Shown piece after piece: positions 7,157-15,645 of a stretch of DNA of 64,000 nt (its first letter is position 1; each line of letters starts with the position of its first letter). Made by a program: the position numbers and the translations under genes. The stretch is from an uncultured Collinsella sp. (GTDB lineage Bacteria; Actinomycetota; Coriobacteriia; Coriobacteriales; Coriobacteriaceae): assembly GCA_900540905.1 (NCBI GenBank), contig UQHR01000004.1, positions 30,042 through 94,041 of the forward strand. Direction: 5' to 3'. A model generated the notes under the pieces. It was not told the DNA's origin, did not search any database, and worked only from the letters and a program-made list of their open reading frames with translations.

Positions 7157-8860
7157 TTAGCGAGCTGCGGACTCGAGCAGTGCCTTGACCTCGGCGGCGG
7201 TGTTGCAGGCGAGTGCCTTCTCGGCGAGCTCGTCGCACTCGGCCTTGGTCCACTGGCTGATGGTCTTGCGGGCGCGCAGGATCGACGGAGCGCTCATCGA
7301 GAACTCCTCCAGGCCCCAGCTGATCAGCAGCGGCTCGAGCAGCGGATCGGCAGCGGCTTCGCCGCACATACCGACCATGATGCCGGCCTTCACGCCGCTC
7401 TCGATGATGTTCTTGAGCGAGCGGAGCACGGCGGGATAGTAAACCTGGTACAGGTTGGAGATGGTGTCGTTACCACGGTCGGCGCACATGGTGTAGCCGA
7501 TCAGGTCGTTGGTGCCGATGGAGAAGAAGTCGGCGACCTCGGCCAAGCGGTCAGCGAGGAGAGACGCGGCAGGCGTCTCGACCATGATGCCGACCTCGAT
7601 GTTCTCGTTGAACTTGCGGCCCTCTTCGGTGAGCTCGGACTTGCACTGCTCGACGAGCTCCTTGACGGCCAAGACCTCCTCGACGCAGGTAACGAGCGGG
7701 ATCATGATCTTGACGTCACCAAAGGCGCTGGCGCGCAGCAGGGCGCGGAGCTGGACCTTGTACTGGTCAGGATTGGCCAGGCAGTAACGCACGGCGCGGA
7801 AGCCCATGAAGGGGTTATCTTCCTTGACCATGTGCAGGTACGGGATCTCCTTGTCGCCACCCACGTCGAGCGTACGGATGATGACCGGAGCGCCCTTGAG
7901 CGCACTGGCGACCTTGCGGTAGGCGTTGAACTGCTCCTCCTCGGAAGGAAGCTCAGCGGAGTCCATGAACAGGAACTCGGAGCGGAACAGGCCGATGGCC
8001 TCGGCGTCGTGATCGAGCGCGTTGGGCACATCATCGGGGTTACCGATGTTGCAGGCGATGATCTTCTTGATGCCGTCGGCTGTCACGGACGGCTTGCCAC
8101 GGAAGGCCTCGAGGGCTGCCTTCTCGGCAGCGAAGGCCTCGGCCTTGGCGGTGTAAGCGGCAAGCGTCTCCTCGTCGGGATCGGCCTCGACAACACCCTT
8201 GCCACCGTCGACGACAACGGTCATACCGTTGCGCAGCGCGGTGCAGCTATTGGAAACCGAAAGGACAGCCGGGATCTCGAGGGCGCGCGCAATAATCGCG
8301 GAGTGCGACGTGCGGCCACCGGTCTCGGTGACGATACCGGCAACGTGGGCCTTATCGATCGTGGCGGTCATGGACGGCGTGAGGTCGTGAACGACAACGA
8401 CAGTATTCTCGGGCAGGACGGAGAGGTCGACGACCTCCTTGCCCAGCAGCTCGGCCAGAATACCGGTGCGGATGTCGGCGATGTCGGCCGCGCGCAGACG
8501 AAACATCTCGTCGTCCATGGACAGGAACATGTTCTCGAACATGGTCGAGGTGTCCATGAGCGCCTGCTCGGCGCAGGTACCGCCGTCAATGGCGGCGTTG
8601 ATGGCGTCGGTCATGCCCGGGTCCTGAGCCAGGACAATGTGTCCGCTCATGATCTCGGCCTCGGCCTCGCCCACCGTCTCCTTCATGTGGTCGGCCTGAG
8701 CCTGGGTCTTCTCGCAGAAGACCGAAAGAGCGGACTGATAGCGCTCCTTCTCTGCTGCCGAATCGGCAACCTCGTGCGGCTCAAACGTCAAGTCGGGATC
8801 GACGGCGACCATGACGGTGCCGATACCGATGCCCTCGGAAGCGTTGACTCCCTGATACAT
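7157..8860 (-). CDS. ptsI: PTS enzyme I (phosphoenolpyruvate-protein phosphotransferase)
   Basis: Cytosolic general PTS enzyme. It autophosphorylates on histidine from phosphoenolpyruvate and passes the phosphate to HPr. About 567 residues, the usual length. The N-terminal swivel domain has the phospho-histidine motif GGRTSHSAIIAR (His about 186). The C-terminal PEP-binding barrel has FRSEFLFM, the metal and substrate motif GTNDLIGYTMCADRGND, and the catalytic cysteine in GMCGEAAADP. Start choice: ATG 8860 lies six bases after GAGAGGA; the ATG at 8866 would touch that site. It follows ptsH with an intervening hairpin and precedes fruK paralogue 2. Confidence 0.95.
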   Translation of the reverse strand: MYQGVNASEGIGIGTVMVAVDPDLTFEPHEVADSAAEKERYQSALSVFCEKTQAQADHMKETVGEAEAEIMSGHIVLAQDPGMTDAINAAIDGGTCAEQALMDTSTMFENMFLSMDDEMFRLRAADIADIRTGILAELLGKEVVDLSVLPENTVVVVHDLTPSMTATIDKAHVAGIVTETGGRTSHSAIIARALEIPAVLSVSNSCTALRNGMTVVVDGGKGVVEADPDEETLAAYTAKAEAFAAEKAALEAFRGKPSVTADGIKKIIACNIGNPDDVPNALDHDAEAIGLFRSEFLFMDSAELPSEEEQFNAYRKVASALKGAPVIIRTLDVGGDKEIPYLHMVKEDNPFMGFRAVRYCLANPDQYKVQLRALLRASAFGDVKIMIPLVTCVEEVLAVKELVEQCKSELTEEGRKFNENIEVGIMVETPAASLLADRLAEVADFFSIGTNDLIGYTMCADRGNDTISNLYQVYYPAVLRSLKNIIESGVKAGIMVGMCGEAAADPLLEPLLISWGLEEFSMSAPSILRARKTISQWTKAECDELAEKALACNTAAEVKALLESAAR

Positions 8861-8911
8861 TCCCATTCCTCTCTCCGTGTCATGTGATAAAGCGTTTTGC
8901 CATATCCATGA

Positions 8912-8950
8912 CAAAAGAGCGCAGCTACCTTACAACAGGTCACTGCGCCC
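8912..8950 (-). terminator. Intercistronic terminator/attenuator between ptsH and ptsI
   Basis: The minus strand reads GCGCAG-tg-ACCT-gttgta-AGGT-ag-CTGCGC followed by TCTTTTG. The stem has a two-base mismatch and a modest T tract, so it probably terminates only part of the transcripts leaving ptsH. Confidence 0.6.
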
Positions 8951-8993
8951 CCAAATATGAACTTAGTTGTTCAACATGCGACCCGTTTGAGTT

Positions 8994-9257
8994 CTACTCG
9001 CCAAGACCGCTCTTGATGAGCTCGATGGCAGCAGCCAGAGCCTCGGCCTCGTCGGCGCCGTCGCACTTGACCTCGACCTCGGTACCGCAGGGGATACCAG
9101 CAGCCATGAGGGCCATCGGGGACTTGCCGTTGACCTCCTTCTCGGGGGTGACGACCGTCACGTCACAGGCGTACTTGCCCATGGTGGAGGCGAACAGACC
9201 AGCCGGACGCATGTGCAGACCCTGAGGATTAACGAGGGTAGCCTTCTCAGAAACCAT
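8994..9257 (-). CDS. ptsH: PTS phosphocarrier protein HPr
   Basis: Small cytosolic phosphocarrier of the PTS, 87 residues. NPQGLHMRPAG holds the phosphoacceptor His15. The regulatory GKSPMALMAAG segment has Ser46, the site phosphorylated by HPr kinase in Gram-positive bacteria. Length and spacing are canonical. Start 9257 has AAGGAG six bases upstream. It is transcribed ahead of ptsI, with the likely promoter in the AT-rich stretch 9320-9360. Confidence 0.96.
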   Translation of the reverse strand: MVSEKATLVNPQGLHMRPAGLFASTMGKYACDVTVVTPEKEVNGKSPMALMAAGIPCGTEVEVKCDGADEAEALAAAIELIKSGLGE

Positions 9258-9337
9258 AATTGACTCCTTTTTGTGTTTAACCCCTGTCATGCATGTGGCA
9301 GGAGTCAGATTCACGACGTTGTTTATATTAACTCACA

Positions 9338-9352
9338 TCAAACGGTTTTTCA
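9338..9352 (-). promoter_or_regulatory. Candidate RpiR-type operator upstream of ptsH
   Basis: TGAAAAACCGTTTGA on the minus strand, nine of ten arm positions of TGAAA-N5-TTTCA. It sits about 80 bases upstream of the HPr start beside a TAATATAAA stretch. A single site with one mismatch is weak evidence; it is listed because similar sites occur at fruA and fruK. Confidence 0.25.
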
Positions 9353-9395
9353 TTATGTTTCGGACGAATTGTTGGACAGATGTGTTTGTCGTCCG

Positions 9396-9545
9396 CTTGT
9401 TCGCCCACAGGGGGCCGGGCGCGGCCAGTGAGATTTCCTGCTCTACAGTCCTGCTCGCACGAAGAGCACATTATGTGCTCTTCGGCTCGTGCGGAACTCG
9501 CGATAAATCTCACTGGCCGCGCCCGGCCCCCTGTGGGCGAGCAAG
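9396..9545. repeat. 150-bp inverted-repeat element with nested hairpins
   Basis: Two 41-base arms (9396-9436 and 9505-9545) are reverse complements with a single mismatch; both contain CGCCCACAGGGGGCCGGGCG. The 68-base centre carries a second perfect hairpin, GAAGAGCACA-TTA-TGTGCTCTTC (9461-9483). There is no coding capacity and no obvious direct repeat at the ends. It could be a miniature mobile element, a REP/BIME-like repeat or a structured RNA. Confidence 0.8.
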
Positions 9546-9649
9546 CTGCAGAAACTCGGTCGGTCCAGAGCAATATCGTGCGAACGGAATTCTGGCTAAT
9601 GATCTGTTCGCGACAAAGACTCGATAGGTAGCCCCCTCTATGCCCTTTT

Positions 9650-9722
9650 ATAAGTTGCGATGAATTAGGGATTGAATTTGGGGTTGAATCGTTTAAACAG
9701 TCCCTATTTCACCGCAACTTAT
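9650..9722. repeat. Imperfect inverted repeat, AAGTTGCG...CGCAACTT family, copy A
   Basis: The ends ATAAGTTGCG and CGCAACTTAT are inverted; the right end CTATTTCACCGCAACTTAT is shared exactly with a second copy at 43546-43622. The arms match over about 20 of 22 positions. It is AT-richer than its surroundings and lies between the 150-bp element and the fruA terminator. The 548-base gap 9258-9805 otherwise holds only these elements and the ptsH leader. Confidence 0.7.
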
Positions 9723-9733
9723 GGGAGGGATAG

Positions 9734-9771
9734 AAAAAAGGCGGGGGCTCCTAGTGGAGTCCTCGCCTTTT
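9734..9771 (-). terminator. fruA terminator
   Basis: On the minus strand AAGGCGAGGACTCC-acta-GGAGCCCCCGCCTT is followed by TTTTC, about 35 bases after the fruA stop. A-rich sequence on the other side means it may also act on the plus strand. Confidence 0.85.
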
Positions 9772-9805
9772 GTGCAGAGGGCGATGTTATTCGCGAACTG
9801 CGGGA

Positions 9806-11815
9806 TTAGATCAAGCGGGCGTTGATCGTCTTGGCGATCTCGGCGGCGTCAGTGGAACCCTTGACGGTGGCACGGAAGTCCTCGTCCATGAGCGCCTCGG
9901 CGACCTTGGACAGAATCTTGAGATGCGTGGTGCCAGCCTGGGCACCGGGGATGAGCAGGGCGATAGCCACGTTGACGGGAGCGCCGTCCATGGTGTCCCA
10001 ACCGGTGACGCCGGAGTCGTCCTTGACGACGATAACGGCGGCCTCGGTAATGGCATCGGACTTGGCATGCGGAATGGCGAAGCCCTCCATCATGCCCGTG
10101 GTACCCTCGGCCTCGCGGGCCAGGAAGGCGTTCATCACGGCATCGGCGTCGCTCGCGACACCGGCCTTGACGGCCTGGTTGGAGACAAAGCTCAGAGCCT
10201 CGTCACGAGAAGCGAAGTCCTCGGCGACAAAGACGTTCTCGACCTTCACGAAGTCGGCAGCCTCGGCCTTGGGGGCCTCGACGGCAGCGGCCTTGGGGGC
10301 CTGGACCGGCTGAGCAGCGGCGGCGGGAGCTGCCTTCTGGTTCTTCTCGAAGTCGTACTTCTTGAAGGCCACGAACAGGATGCCACCGACCACAGCGCCG
10401 ATGAGGATCGCGAGGACCCACAGCGGACCATTCTCGACAACGGGCAGGACCAGGAAGCCACCATGAGGCGCCGGATCGTGAACGTTGAACATAATGGTCA
10501 GGATCGAGGCGATAGAGGAACCGAGCATCATGATGGGCATGACGGGCCAGATGTTCTTGGTCATGAACGGAATGGCGCCCTCGGTGATGTGGGTGCAACC
10601 AAGGATGAGGTTGACGATACCGGCGTCGTGATCCTCCTGGCTGAAGTACTTCTTGCCGACAACGACGGCGAAGGTGGTGATCAGCGGCGGAACGATGCAA
10701 GCTGCGGAGACGGCAGCCATGAAGTTGGTGCCGAAGTTGTAGGTGTCGGTGCCGACACCGGCGGCCAGGGCCTCGGTGAGCATAGCGGTACCGGTGACGT
10801 AAGCAGCCTTGTTGACCGGGCCGCCCATGTCAACGGCGCACATGCAGCCGATGGCAAGGCCCAGAACAATGGCGCCAGAGGCAGACAGACCCTTGAGGAA
10901 GTCCATCATGGCGGTGTTGATGGCAGCCATGGGGCCGGAGATGCCGAGCATGACCAGGCCGACGATAGCAGTCGAGAACAGCGGGTACAGGAAGATAGCC
11001 TTGAGGCCGTCCAGATTCTTGGGCAGCTTGGAGAAGACCTTCTCGAGCAGCAAGATGACATAGCCAGCGAGGAAACCGCCGACGATGCCGCCCAGGAAGC
11101 CGAAGCCCACGCCGGCGCCGCCGGCGTCGATCATGCCGGTCTCGGCGTTAACGGGCAGGCCCTGGATGGCGATCATACCGGCAACAAAACCGGGGACGAG
11201 CGCCGGGCGCTTGCCGATGGACTCGGCGATGTAGGCGGAAAGCACGGGAACCATGAGGTTCATGGCGATGCCGCCGATGATCTTGAGCATCGCAGCAAAG
11301 CTGTTGTAGTCGGCAGCCGTCGAATCAAAGGACGTGATGCCCCACAGGAACGAGACGGCGGTCAGGACACCACCAGCGACGACGAAGACCAGCATGTGGC
11401 TGACGCCGTTCATGAGGTGCTTGTAGATGATGTGGCCGATGGACTCCTTCTCCTCGACCTCATCCTCGACATCGGCAGCAGCCGCAACCGAGTCGTCACC
11501 CTTGGCGGCGAGCGCGCGGTCGATCAGCTTACCGGCGGCCTCGACGGACAGGGCTTTGGAAACACCAACGGAAACCATGCGCTTGCCGGCGAAACGCTCC
11601 GCCTGGACATCCTTATCGGCCGCGACGACGACGGCCTTGGCACCAGCGATCTCGCTCTTGGTGAGTTCGTTCTCGACACCGACCTGGCCATGGGTCTCGA
11701 CCTTAATAGTCAGACCTCGCTCAGCAGCTGCCTTCTCCAGCGCCTCCTTCGCCATGAAGGTGTGCGCAATGCCGGTCGGGCAACCGGTGGCGGCGATGAT
11801 GTCAAACTTAGCCAT
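9806..11815 (-). CDS. fruA: PTS fructose-specific EIIBCA component
   Basis: Membrane permease that takes up fructose with phosphorylation to fructose-1-phosphate. 669 residues in the order IIB-IIC-IIA. IIB (about 1-100) has the phosphocysteine motif AATGCPTGIAHT (Cys12). A charged linker rich in Glu/Asp leads to the IIC membrane domain with about eight to ten hydrophobic segments. An Ala/Pro/Lys-rich linker then leads to the C-terminal IIA domain, where GFAIPHAKSD holds the phosphohistidine. Start 11815 has AAGGAGG five bases upstream; the longer frame to 11887 lacks a site. Transcribed divergently from the RpiR regulator, and its own terminator separates it from ptsH. Confidence 0.93.
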   Translation of the reverse strand: MAKFDIIAATGCPTGIAHTFMAKEALEKAAAERGLTIKVETHGQVGVENELTKSEIAGAKAVVVAADKDVQAERFAGKRMVSVGVSKALSVEAAGKLIDRALAAKGDDSVAAAADVEDEVEEKESIGHIIYKHLMNGVSHMLVFVVAGGVLTAVSFLWGITSFDSTAADYNSFAAMLKIIGGIAMNLMVPVLSAYIAESIGKRPALVPGFVAGMIAIQGLPVNAETGMIDAGGAGVGFGFLGGIVGGFLAGYVILLLEKVFSKLPKNLDGLKAIFLYPLFSTAIVGLVMLGISGPMAAINTAMMDFLKGLSASGAIVLGLAIGCMCAVDMGGPVNKAAYVTGTAMLTEALAAGVGTDTYNFGTNFMAAVSAACIVPPLITTFAVVVGKKYFSQEDHDAGIVNLILGCTHITEGAIPFMTKNIWPVMPIMMLGSSIASILTIMFNVHDPAPHGGFLVLPVVENGPLWVLAILIGAVVGGILFVAFKKYDFEKNQKAAPAAAAQPVQAPKAAAVEAPKAEAADFVKVENVFVAEDFASRDEALSFVSNQAVKAGVASDADAVMNAFLAREAEGTTGMMEGFAIPHAKSDAITEAAVIVVKDDSGVTGWDTMDGAPVNVAIALLIPGAQAGTTHLKILSKVAEALMDEDFRATVKGSTDAAEIAKTINARLI

Positions 11816-11942
11816 GTGTCCCTCCTTTTTAAGTTTTGCGCCCGCAGGCGCTCCCCTACACGCGCGTCCTTGCGCGCTTTTCCACAACTGAAAGATACCA
11901 ACCTACCGTCCGCGTGAGAAGAGACAAGGCGCAATTCTCCGG

Positions 11943-11957
11943 TGAAAGGTTCTTTCA
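11943..11957. promoter_or_regulatory. Candidate operator between fruA and the RpiR gene
   Basis: Perfect palindrome TGAAAG-gtt-CTTTCA. It lies about 20-35 bases downstream of the fruA -10, a roadblock position. A second imperfect repeat, GGTAA-N8-TTACC (11970-11987), overlaps that -10. RpiR-family proteins often bind palindromes of this kind; binding here is inferred. Confidence 0.45.
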
Positions 11958-11978
11958 TAACCGTAAACGGTAAGTGAA

Positions 11979-12006
11979 AGTTTACCATCAACACTTGAAA
12001 CGGCAA
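11979..12006 (-). promoter_or_regulatory. fruA promoter
   Basis: Minus strand TTGCCG (12001-12006), 16 bases, TAAACT (11979-11984). Good match to a housekeeping sigma promoter, giving a leader of about 160 bases. The plus-strand TATACT at 12034-12039 is a likely -10 for the regulator gene, without a clear -35. Confidence 0.55.
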
Positions 12007-12087
12007 GGTGTATCTTGTAATTGAAAATCCCCCTATACTATGACATTACAAAACGAGTCCGATTTTCATGCCAACCAGGAGCCATCC

Positions 12088-12945
12088 ATGACCGATAGTA
12101 GCAAGAGCGCACTTTCCCTCATTAGTACCCATCAGGGATACAGCGAGTCCGAGCAGCGCATTGTCGACTATATATTGGAGCACCAGTCCGAGGCGCCACG
12201 CCTCACGGCGGCTCAGCTCTCGCGCGCCGCCGCCACGTCCGAGGCGACCGTTTCGCGCTTCTGCCGCAAGCTTGGCTTTGGCAGCTTCCGCAGCTTTCAG
12301 TTTTCGTTGGCGCGCGACTTGGAGAGTCAGCGCAACGAGGGCCTGACCGACGAGGTATCGCTCGACAACATGGAGCAGAGCCTTAAGAACATCCTGGCTG
12401 CCAAGGTGAGCGAGCTTAATGCGACCATCGACGGGATCGACCACGATACGCTGGCGGCTGTTGTGCATGCCCTTAAGCATGCAGGGGTTATTGAGTTTGC
12501 AGCTGTGGGCAATACGAACGCGGTCGCGCTCGATGCGACGTTTAAGTTTTCGCAGCTGGGCCTGCGCTGCATGGCGAGCACCATTAGCGAGACATCAATC
12601 GGCTTTGCGCTCACGTTGCGCCCGGGTGACGTCATCGTGCTAATCTCAAACTCCGGCAAATCGCGCCGACTGAATCGCATGGCAAAAGCGGCTCGCAACT
12701 GTGGCGCAACCGTAGTCGTCATCAGCAGCGACAGCAAATCCCCGCTCGCGCGTCTGGCAGACTACACTTTTAATACCGTCAACCACGAAGCGCTGCTGAC
12801 GACAGGCGACTTTGCGTTCTCTAAGATCAGTGCCACGATGATCATCGAAGTCATCTACAACTTCCTGCTGCCCGAGATTGAAGACGCTCGCGAACATATC
12901 AGCTACTACGAGGAGCTCATCCAGCCGGATAAGGTCGTGGAATAG
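12088..12945 (+). CDS. MurR/RpiR family transcriptional regulator (HTH + SIS)
   Basis: Sugar-phosphate-sensing regulator, 285 residues. Residues 1-77 form the RpiR helix-turn-helix domain, with SESEQRIVDYIL and TAAQLSRAAATSEATVSRFCRKLGF split over the usual helices. Residues about 120-250 form the SIS sugar-phosphate-binding domain: IEFAAVGNTNAVALDATFK and VIVLISNSGKSRR, where the Ser-Gly-Lys-Ser loop binds phosphate. Start 12088 has AGGAG six bases upstream. Divergent from fruA and the only regulator in the PTS region, so it is the natural candidate to control fruA, ptsHI and fruK. Activator or repressor role is unknown. Confidence 0.9.
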   Translation: MTDSSKSALSLISTHQGYSESEQRIVDYILEHQSEAPRLTAAQLSRAAATSEATVSRFCRKLGFGSFRSFQFSLARDLESQRNEGLTDEVSLDNMEQSLKNILAAKVSELNATIDGIDHDTLAAVVHALKHAGVIEFAAVGNTNAVALDATFKFSQLGLRCMASTISETSIGFALTLRPGDVIVLISNSGKSRRLNRMAKAARNCGATVVVISSDSKSPLARLADYTFNTVNHEALLTTGDFAFSKISATMIIEVIYNFLLPEIEDAREHISYYEELIQPDKVVE

Positions 12946-12974
12946 ACATTTTGGCGAGCCGACAAACGCCACTC

Positions 12975-13134
12975 GCCACGAAACCGGCCCATCTACTACG
13001 TTTTATCCGTATGGCCCAACCACATACCAAAAATAGAAAAAACCGCAGGCATTCTACCTGCGGTTTTCTTTTTGCAATTCTTGACGTGCTTGCCGATAGC
13101 CTATCAAACGTAGTAGATGGGCCAGTTTCGTGGC
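12975..13134. repeat. 160-bp inverted repeat enclosing a terminator
   Basis: Arms 12975-13006 and 13103-13134 are reverse complements at 30 of 32 positions and share GGCCCATCTACTACGTTT. The 96-base centre contains the terminator at 13034-13071. No coding potential. It fills the space between the convergent regulator and recN genes. Confidence 0.8.
13034..13071. terminator. Bidirectional terminator between the RpiR gene and recN
   Basis: AAAAAACCGCAGG-cattcta-CCTGCGGTTTT then CTTTTT on the plus strand; the minus strand also ends in TTTTTTCTATTTTT. A perfect GC stem with T tracts on both sides serves both converging genes. Confidence 0.92.
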
Positions 13135-13166
13135 GGCAGGGTCGGACATGCATGTGGCGGCTCGGC

Positions 13167-14795
13167 CTAAGCACGCGCTTCTTCGAGCATCTGCTTTGCG
13201 TGCGCCAGGCTAGCCTCGGACTGATCGCCGCTCAACATGCGGGCGATCTCGGCGGTACGCGCTTCGCCGGTTACCTCGTCCAAATGCGTCTGGGGAACAT
13301 CGCCTGGTTCCTTGCTGACAACATAATGCTTGTCGGCCATGACGGCGACCTGCGCCAAGTGGGTTACGACAATCACCTGATGCGTAGAGGCGAGATCTGC
13401 CAGCACGCCCGCGAGTGCACGCGCCGTGGAGCCACCGACACCGGCATCGACCTCGTCAAACACCAGCGTATCGACACCGTCCGCATTACCGAGGACAACC
13501 TTGCTTGCAAGCATGACGCGGCTGAGCTCGCCGCCCGACGCAATGCGGCGCAGGGGACGTGGCGTCAAGCCGGCACCGCTGCGGTATAGCAGCTCGTAGC
13601 TCGAAGGACCAACGGGCGTCCACTCAGCACGGGGAAGATCGCGCGACTCCCAGACGAGCTCGGCACTACCCATCTCCAAGCGCGCCATCTGGCGGCCAAC
13701 CTCGTGGCAGAAGCGCGGGGCCGCCGTATTGCGTGCGCGCTTAAGTGCCTTGGCAGCGGCAAACAACTCGCGCTCGGCGCTCCCGAGTGCCTCACGCGCC
13801 TTTTTGATCTGCTCATCGCCATCATCGACCAGGGACAGCAGCTCTTGCGAGCGATCGCGCATGGCAAAAACATCGTCCATGGTGGGACCCCACTGACGCA
13901 ACAGGCCCTTGAGGTCGGAATACCGCTCACGCATGCGAGCGAGCTCGCGCGGGTCGAAGGCGACGGCATCGCGATAGGTACGAAGCTCGTTCGCGCAATC
14001 CTCAAGGGAGATACAGGCATCCGAAAGTGCATCGGCAATGTCGCCCAGTTTGCGATCGACGGTAGCCATTCGGGAAAGCTCTGCCACAGCACTGTTCACG
14101 GCATCGAGCGCTCCCCCTTCAGAGGCAAGCGATGCATGGGCATCGTTAGCGGTGGCAACCAGTACCTCGGCATGTTCGGAGCGCGGCAGCAGTTCCTCGA
14201 GTTCCTCATACTCGCCCGGCTTAGGGTCGACCTCGCCGATGTGCTCGAGGGCAAAGCGCGCCTCCTCGACGCGGCTCCCCTGTGCACGCGAGGCCTCCTC
14301 AACGCGACGGACCTCCTTAGCGGCCGCGCGCGAGGCTTTAAAGCAAGCGCGGTACGCATCCAGCGCCTCGAGCGCAGAGCGTCCCGCCCAGGCATCAACC
14401 ATGGCAACATGGTGCGCCGGGTCGAGCAAGCGCTGATGCTCATGCTGTCCGCACAGATCCATCATCACGCCAACGCGCTCCGAAAGCTCGCGCACACTGG
14501 CGATGCGCCCGTCAATCTTCACACGGCTGCGGCCCTCGGCGGAAAGGCTGCGCTGTACGGTGAACCCTTCCGTGTCGTGCGGCCCGTCGAAGAGTCGTGC
14601 CTCGACGCTCGCGAGCGCCTCGCCCTCGCGCACCGTCGACGAATCCGCACGCTCGCCCAAAATAAGCTTGAGGGCCGAGAGCAGCGCAGTCTTGCCGGCG
14701 CCGGTCTCGCCGGTCAGAACCGTTAGGCCCGCGCTCGGAACCAACGTCGCCTCACGAATAAGTGCAATGTTGGAAACCTGCAGCTCATCGATCAT
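13167..14795 (-). CDS. recN: DNA repair protein RecN
   Basis: SMC-like ATPase that acts early in double-strand break repair. 542 residues. N-terminal Walker A GETGAGKTALL (29-39); a long helical middle (about 150-360); ABC signature SGGELSRVMLA; Walker B LVFDEVDAGVGG; and a D-loop region ending HLAQVAVMAD. The start at 14795 has CGGAG upstream and overlaps the nadK stop by 11 bases, so the two are translationally coupled. Last gene of the pepP-to-recN run; it ends before the shared terminator. Confidence 0.95.
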   Translation of the reverse strand: MIDELQVSNIALIREATLVPSAGLTVLTGETGAGKTALLSALKLILGERADSSTVREGEALASVEARLFDGPHDTEGFTVQRSLSAEGRSRVKIDGRIASVRELSERVGVMMDLCGQHEHQRLLDPAHHVAMVDAWAGRSALEALDAYRACFKASRAAAKEVRRVEEASRAQGSRVEEARFALEHIGEVDPKPGEYEELEELLPRSEHAEVLVATANDAHASLASEGGALDAVNSAVAELSRMATVDRKLGDIADALSDACISLEDCANELRTYRDAVAFDPRELARMRERYSDLKGLLRQWGPTMDDVFAMRDRSQELLSLVDDGDEQIKKAREALGSAERELFAAAKALKRARNTAAPRFCHEVGRQMARLEMGSAELVWESRDLPRAEWTPVGPSSYELLYRSGAGLTPRPLRRIASGGELSRVMLASKVVLGNADGVDTLVFDEVDAGVGGSTARALAGVLADLASTHQVIVVTHLAQVAVMADKHYVVSKEPGDVPQTHLDEVTGEARTAEIARMLSGDQSEASLAHAKQMLEEARA

Positions 14796-15645
14796 GACGG
14801 ACTCCGTAGAATACGCGGCTCACCGAGTTATAGAAGCTCTCGGGGCCGTAATCGAGCAGCAGCACATCTCCGGGCCCGCGGCGCACAGCCACGCTCTCAA
14901 CGGTGCCATCGCAGGTAATAAACTGTCCATCGATAGCGATCGCCGGAACGCTCGGGCGATCATCGGACATAAAGATTTCGACGACATCACTCGGCGAAGT
15001 CAAGAAGGCACGGGCCTGAATGGTGTGCGGCGCAATGGGTACGCAGACCATGCCCGTATAGTCGGGGCTCACGATGGGGCCACCGGCACTGAGCGCGTAA
15101 CCCGTAGAACCAGTCGCCGTCGAAACGACGACACCGTCACCGCGTAGGCGGTCGATATGATGGCCGGACACCGTGATGTCGAACTCGACCATATCGGACA
15201 GCGGACCACGGGTAAGCGCCATGTCGTTGAGGGCGAAGGTGCGCACGACATCCTTCGTACCGTCTTCGCGCACGGACACGATATCCGCGGCGATGGTAGC
15301 GCGACGGCTCACATGCAGCTCGCCGGACAGGGCGTCGCTCACGACCTGCAGAATGTCGCGCTCCTCGGGACTCGCAGCAGTTAAAAAGCCCAGGTGACCA
15401 TAGGAAAGACCGAGGATAGGAATCTCGCGATGGTTGAGGATGCGGGCAGCGCGCAGCAACGTACCGTCGCCGCCGAGCGTAATAACCAGATCGGAGCCGT
15501 CGATATCAGGCGTGCTTTGAATCTTCGATCGCTGGTCGGCAGCCCATGCGACCTCATAGCCCTGGCGCGTCAGCCAAAGCTCGAGCATCAGGCCGCTCTC
15601 GACCGCCTCTTGCTTGTAGTAATTGGGAACCAGAAAGACCTTCAT
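14785..15645 (-). CDS. nadK: NAD(+) kinase
   Basis: Phosphorylates NAD to NADP in the cytosol. 286 residues. Characteristic VITLGGDGTLLRAAR (about 54-68) and GHLGFLT for the nucleotide site, LRGDGVVVSTATGSTGYALSAGG for the second motif, and VPIAPHTIQARA near the end. The ATG at 15645 overlaps the tlyA stop in an ATGA arrangement, and its 3' end overlaps recN. The tlyA-nadK-recN order is common in Gram-positive genomes. Confidence 0.96.
   Translation of the reverse strand: MKVFLVPNYYKQEAVESGLMLELWLTRQGYEVAWAADQRSKIQSTPDIDGSDLVITLGGDGTLLRAARILNHREIPILGLSYGHLGFLTAASPEERDILQVVSDALSGELHVSRRATIAADIVSVREDGTKDVVRTFALNDMALTRGPLSDMVEFDITVSGHHIDRLRGDGVVVSTATGSTGYALSAGGPIVSPDYTGMVCVPIAPHTIQARAFLTSPSDVVEIFMSDDRPSVPAIAIDGQFITCDGTVESVAVRRGPGDVLLLDYGPESFYNSVSRVFYGVRHDR

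Noticed and set aside
9396..9545. CRISPR or tRNA-like array
   Set aside because: Only two inverted arms are present, with no direct repeats or spacers.
9770..11917. Long plus-strand open frame (715 codons) across the fruA locus
   Set aside because: Antisense shadow of fruA, which has PTS motifs, a ribosome site and correct length; the plus-strand translation has no recognisable domain.
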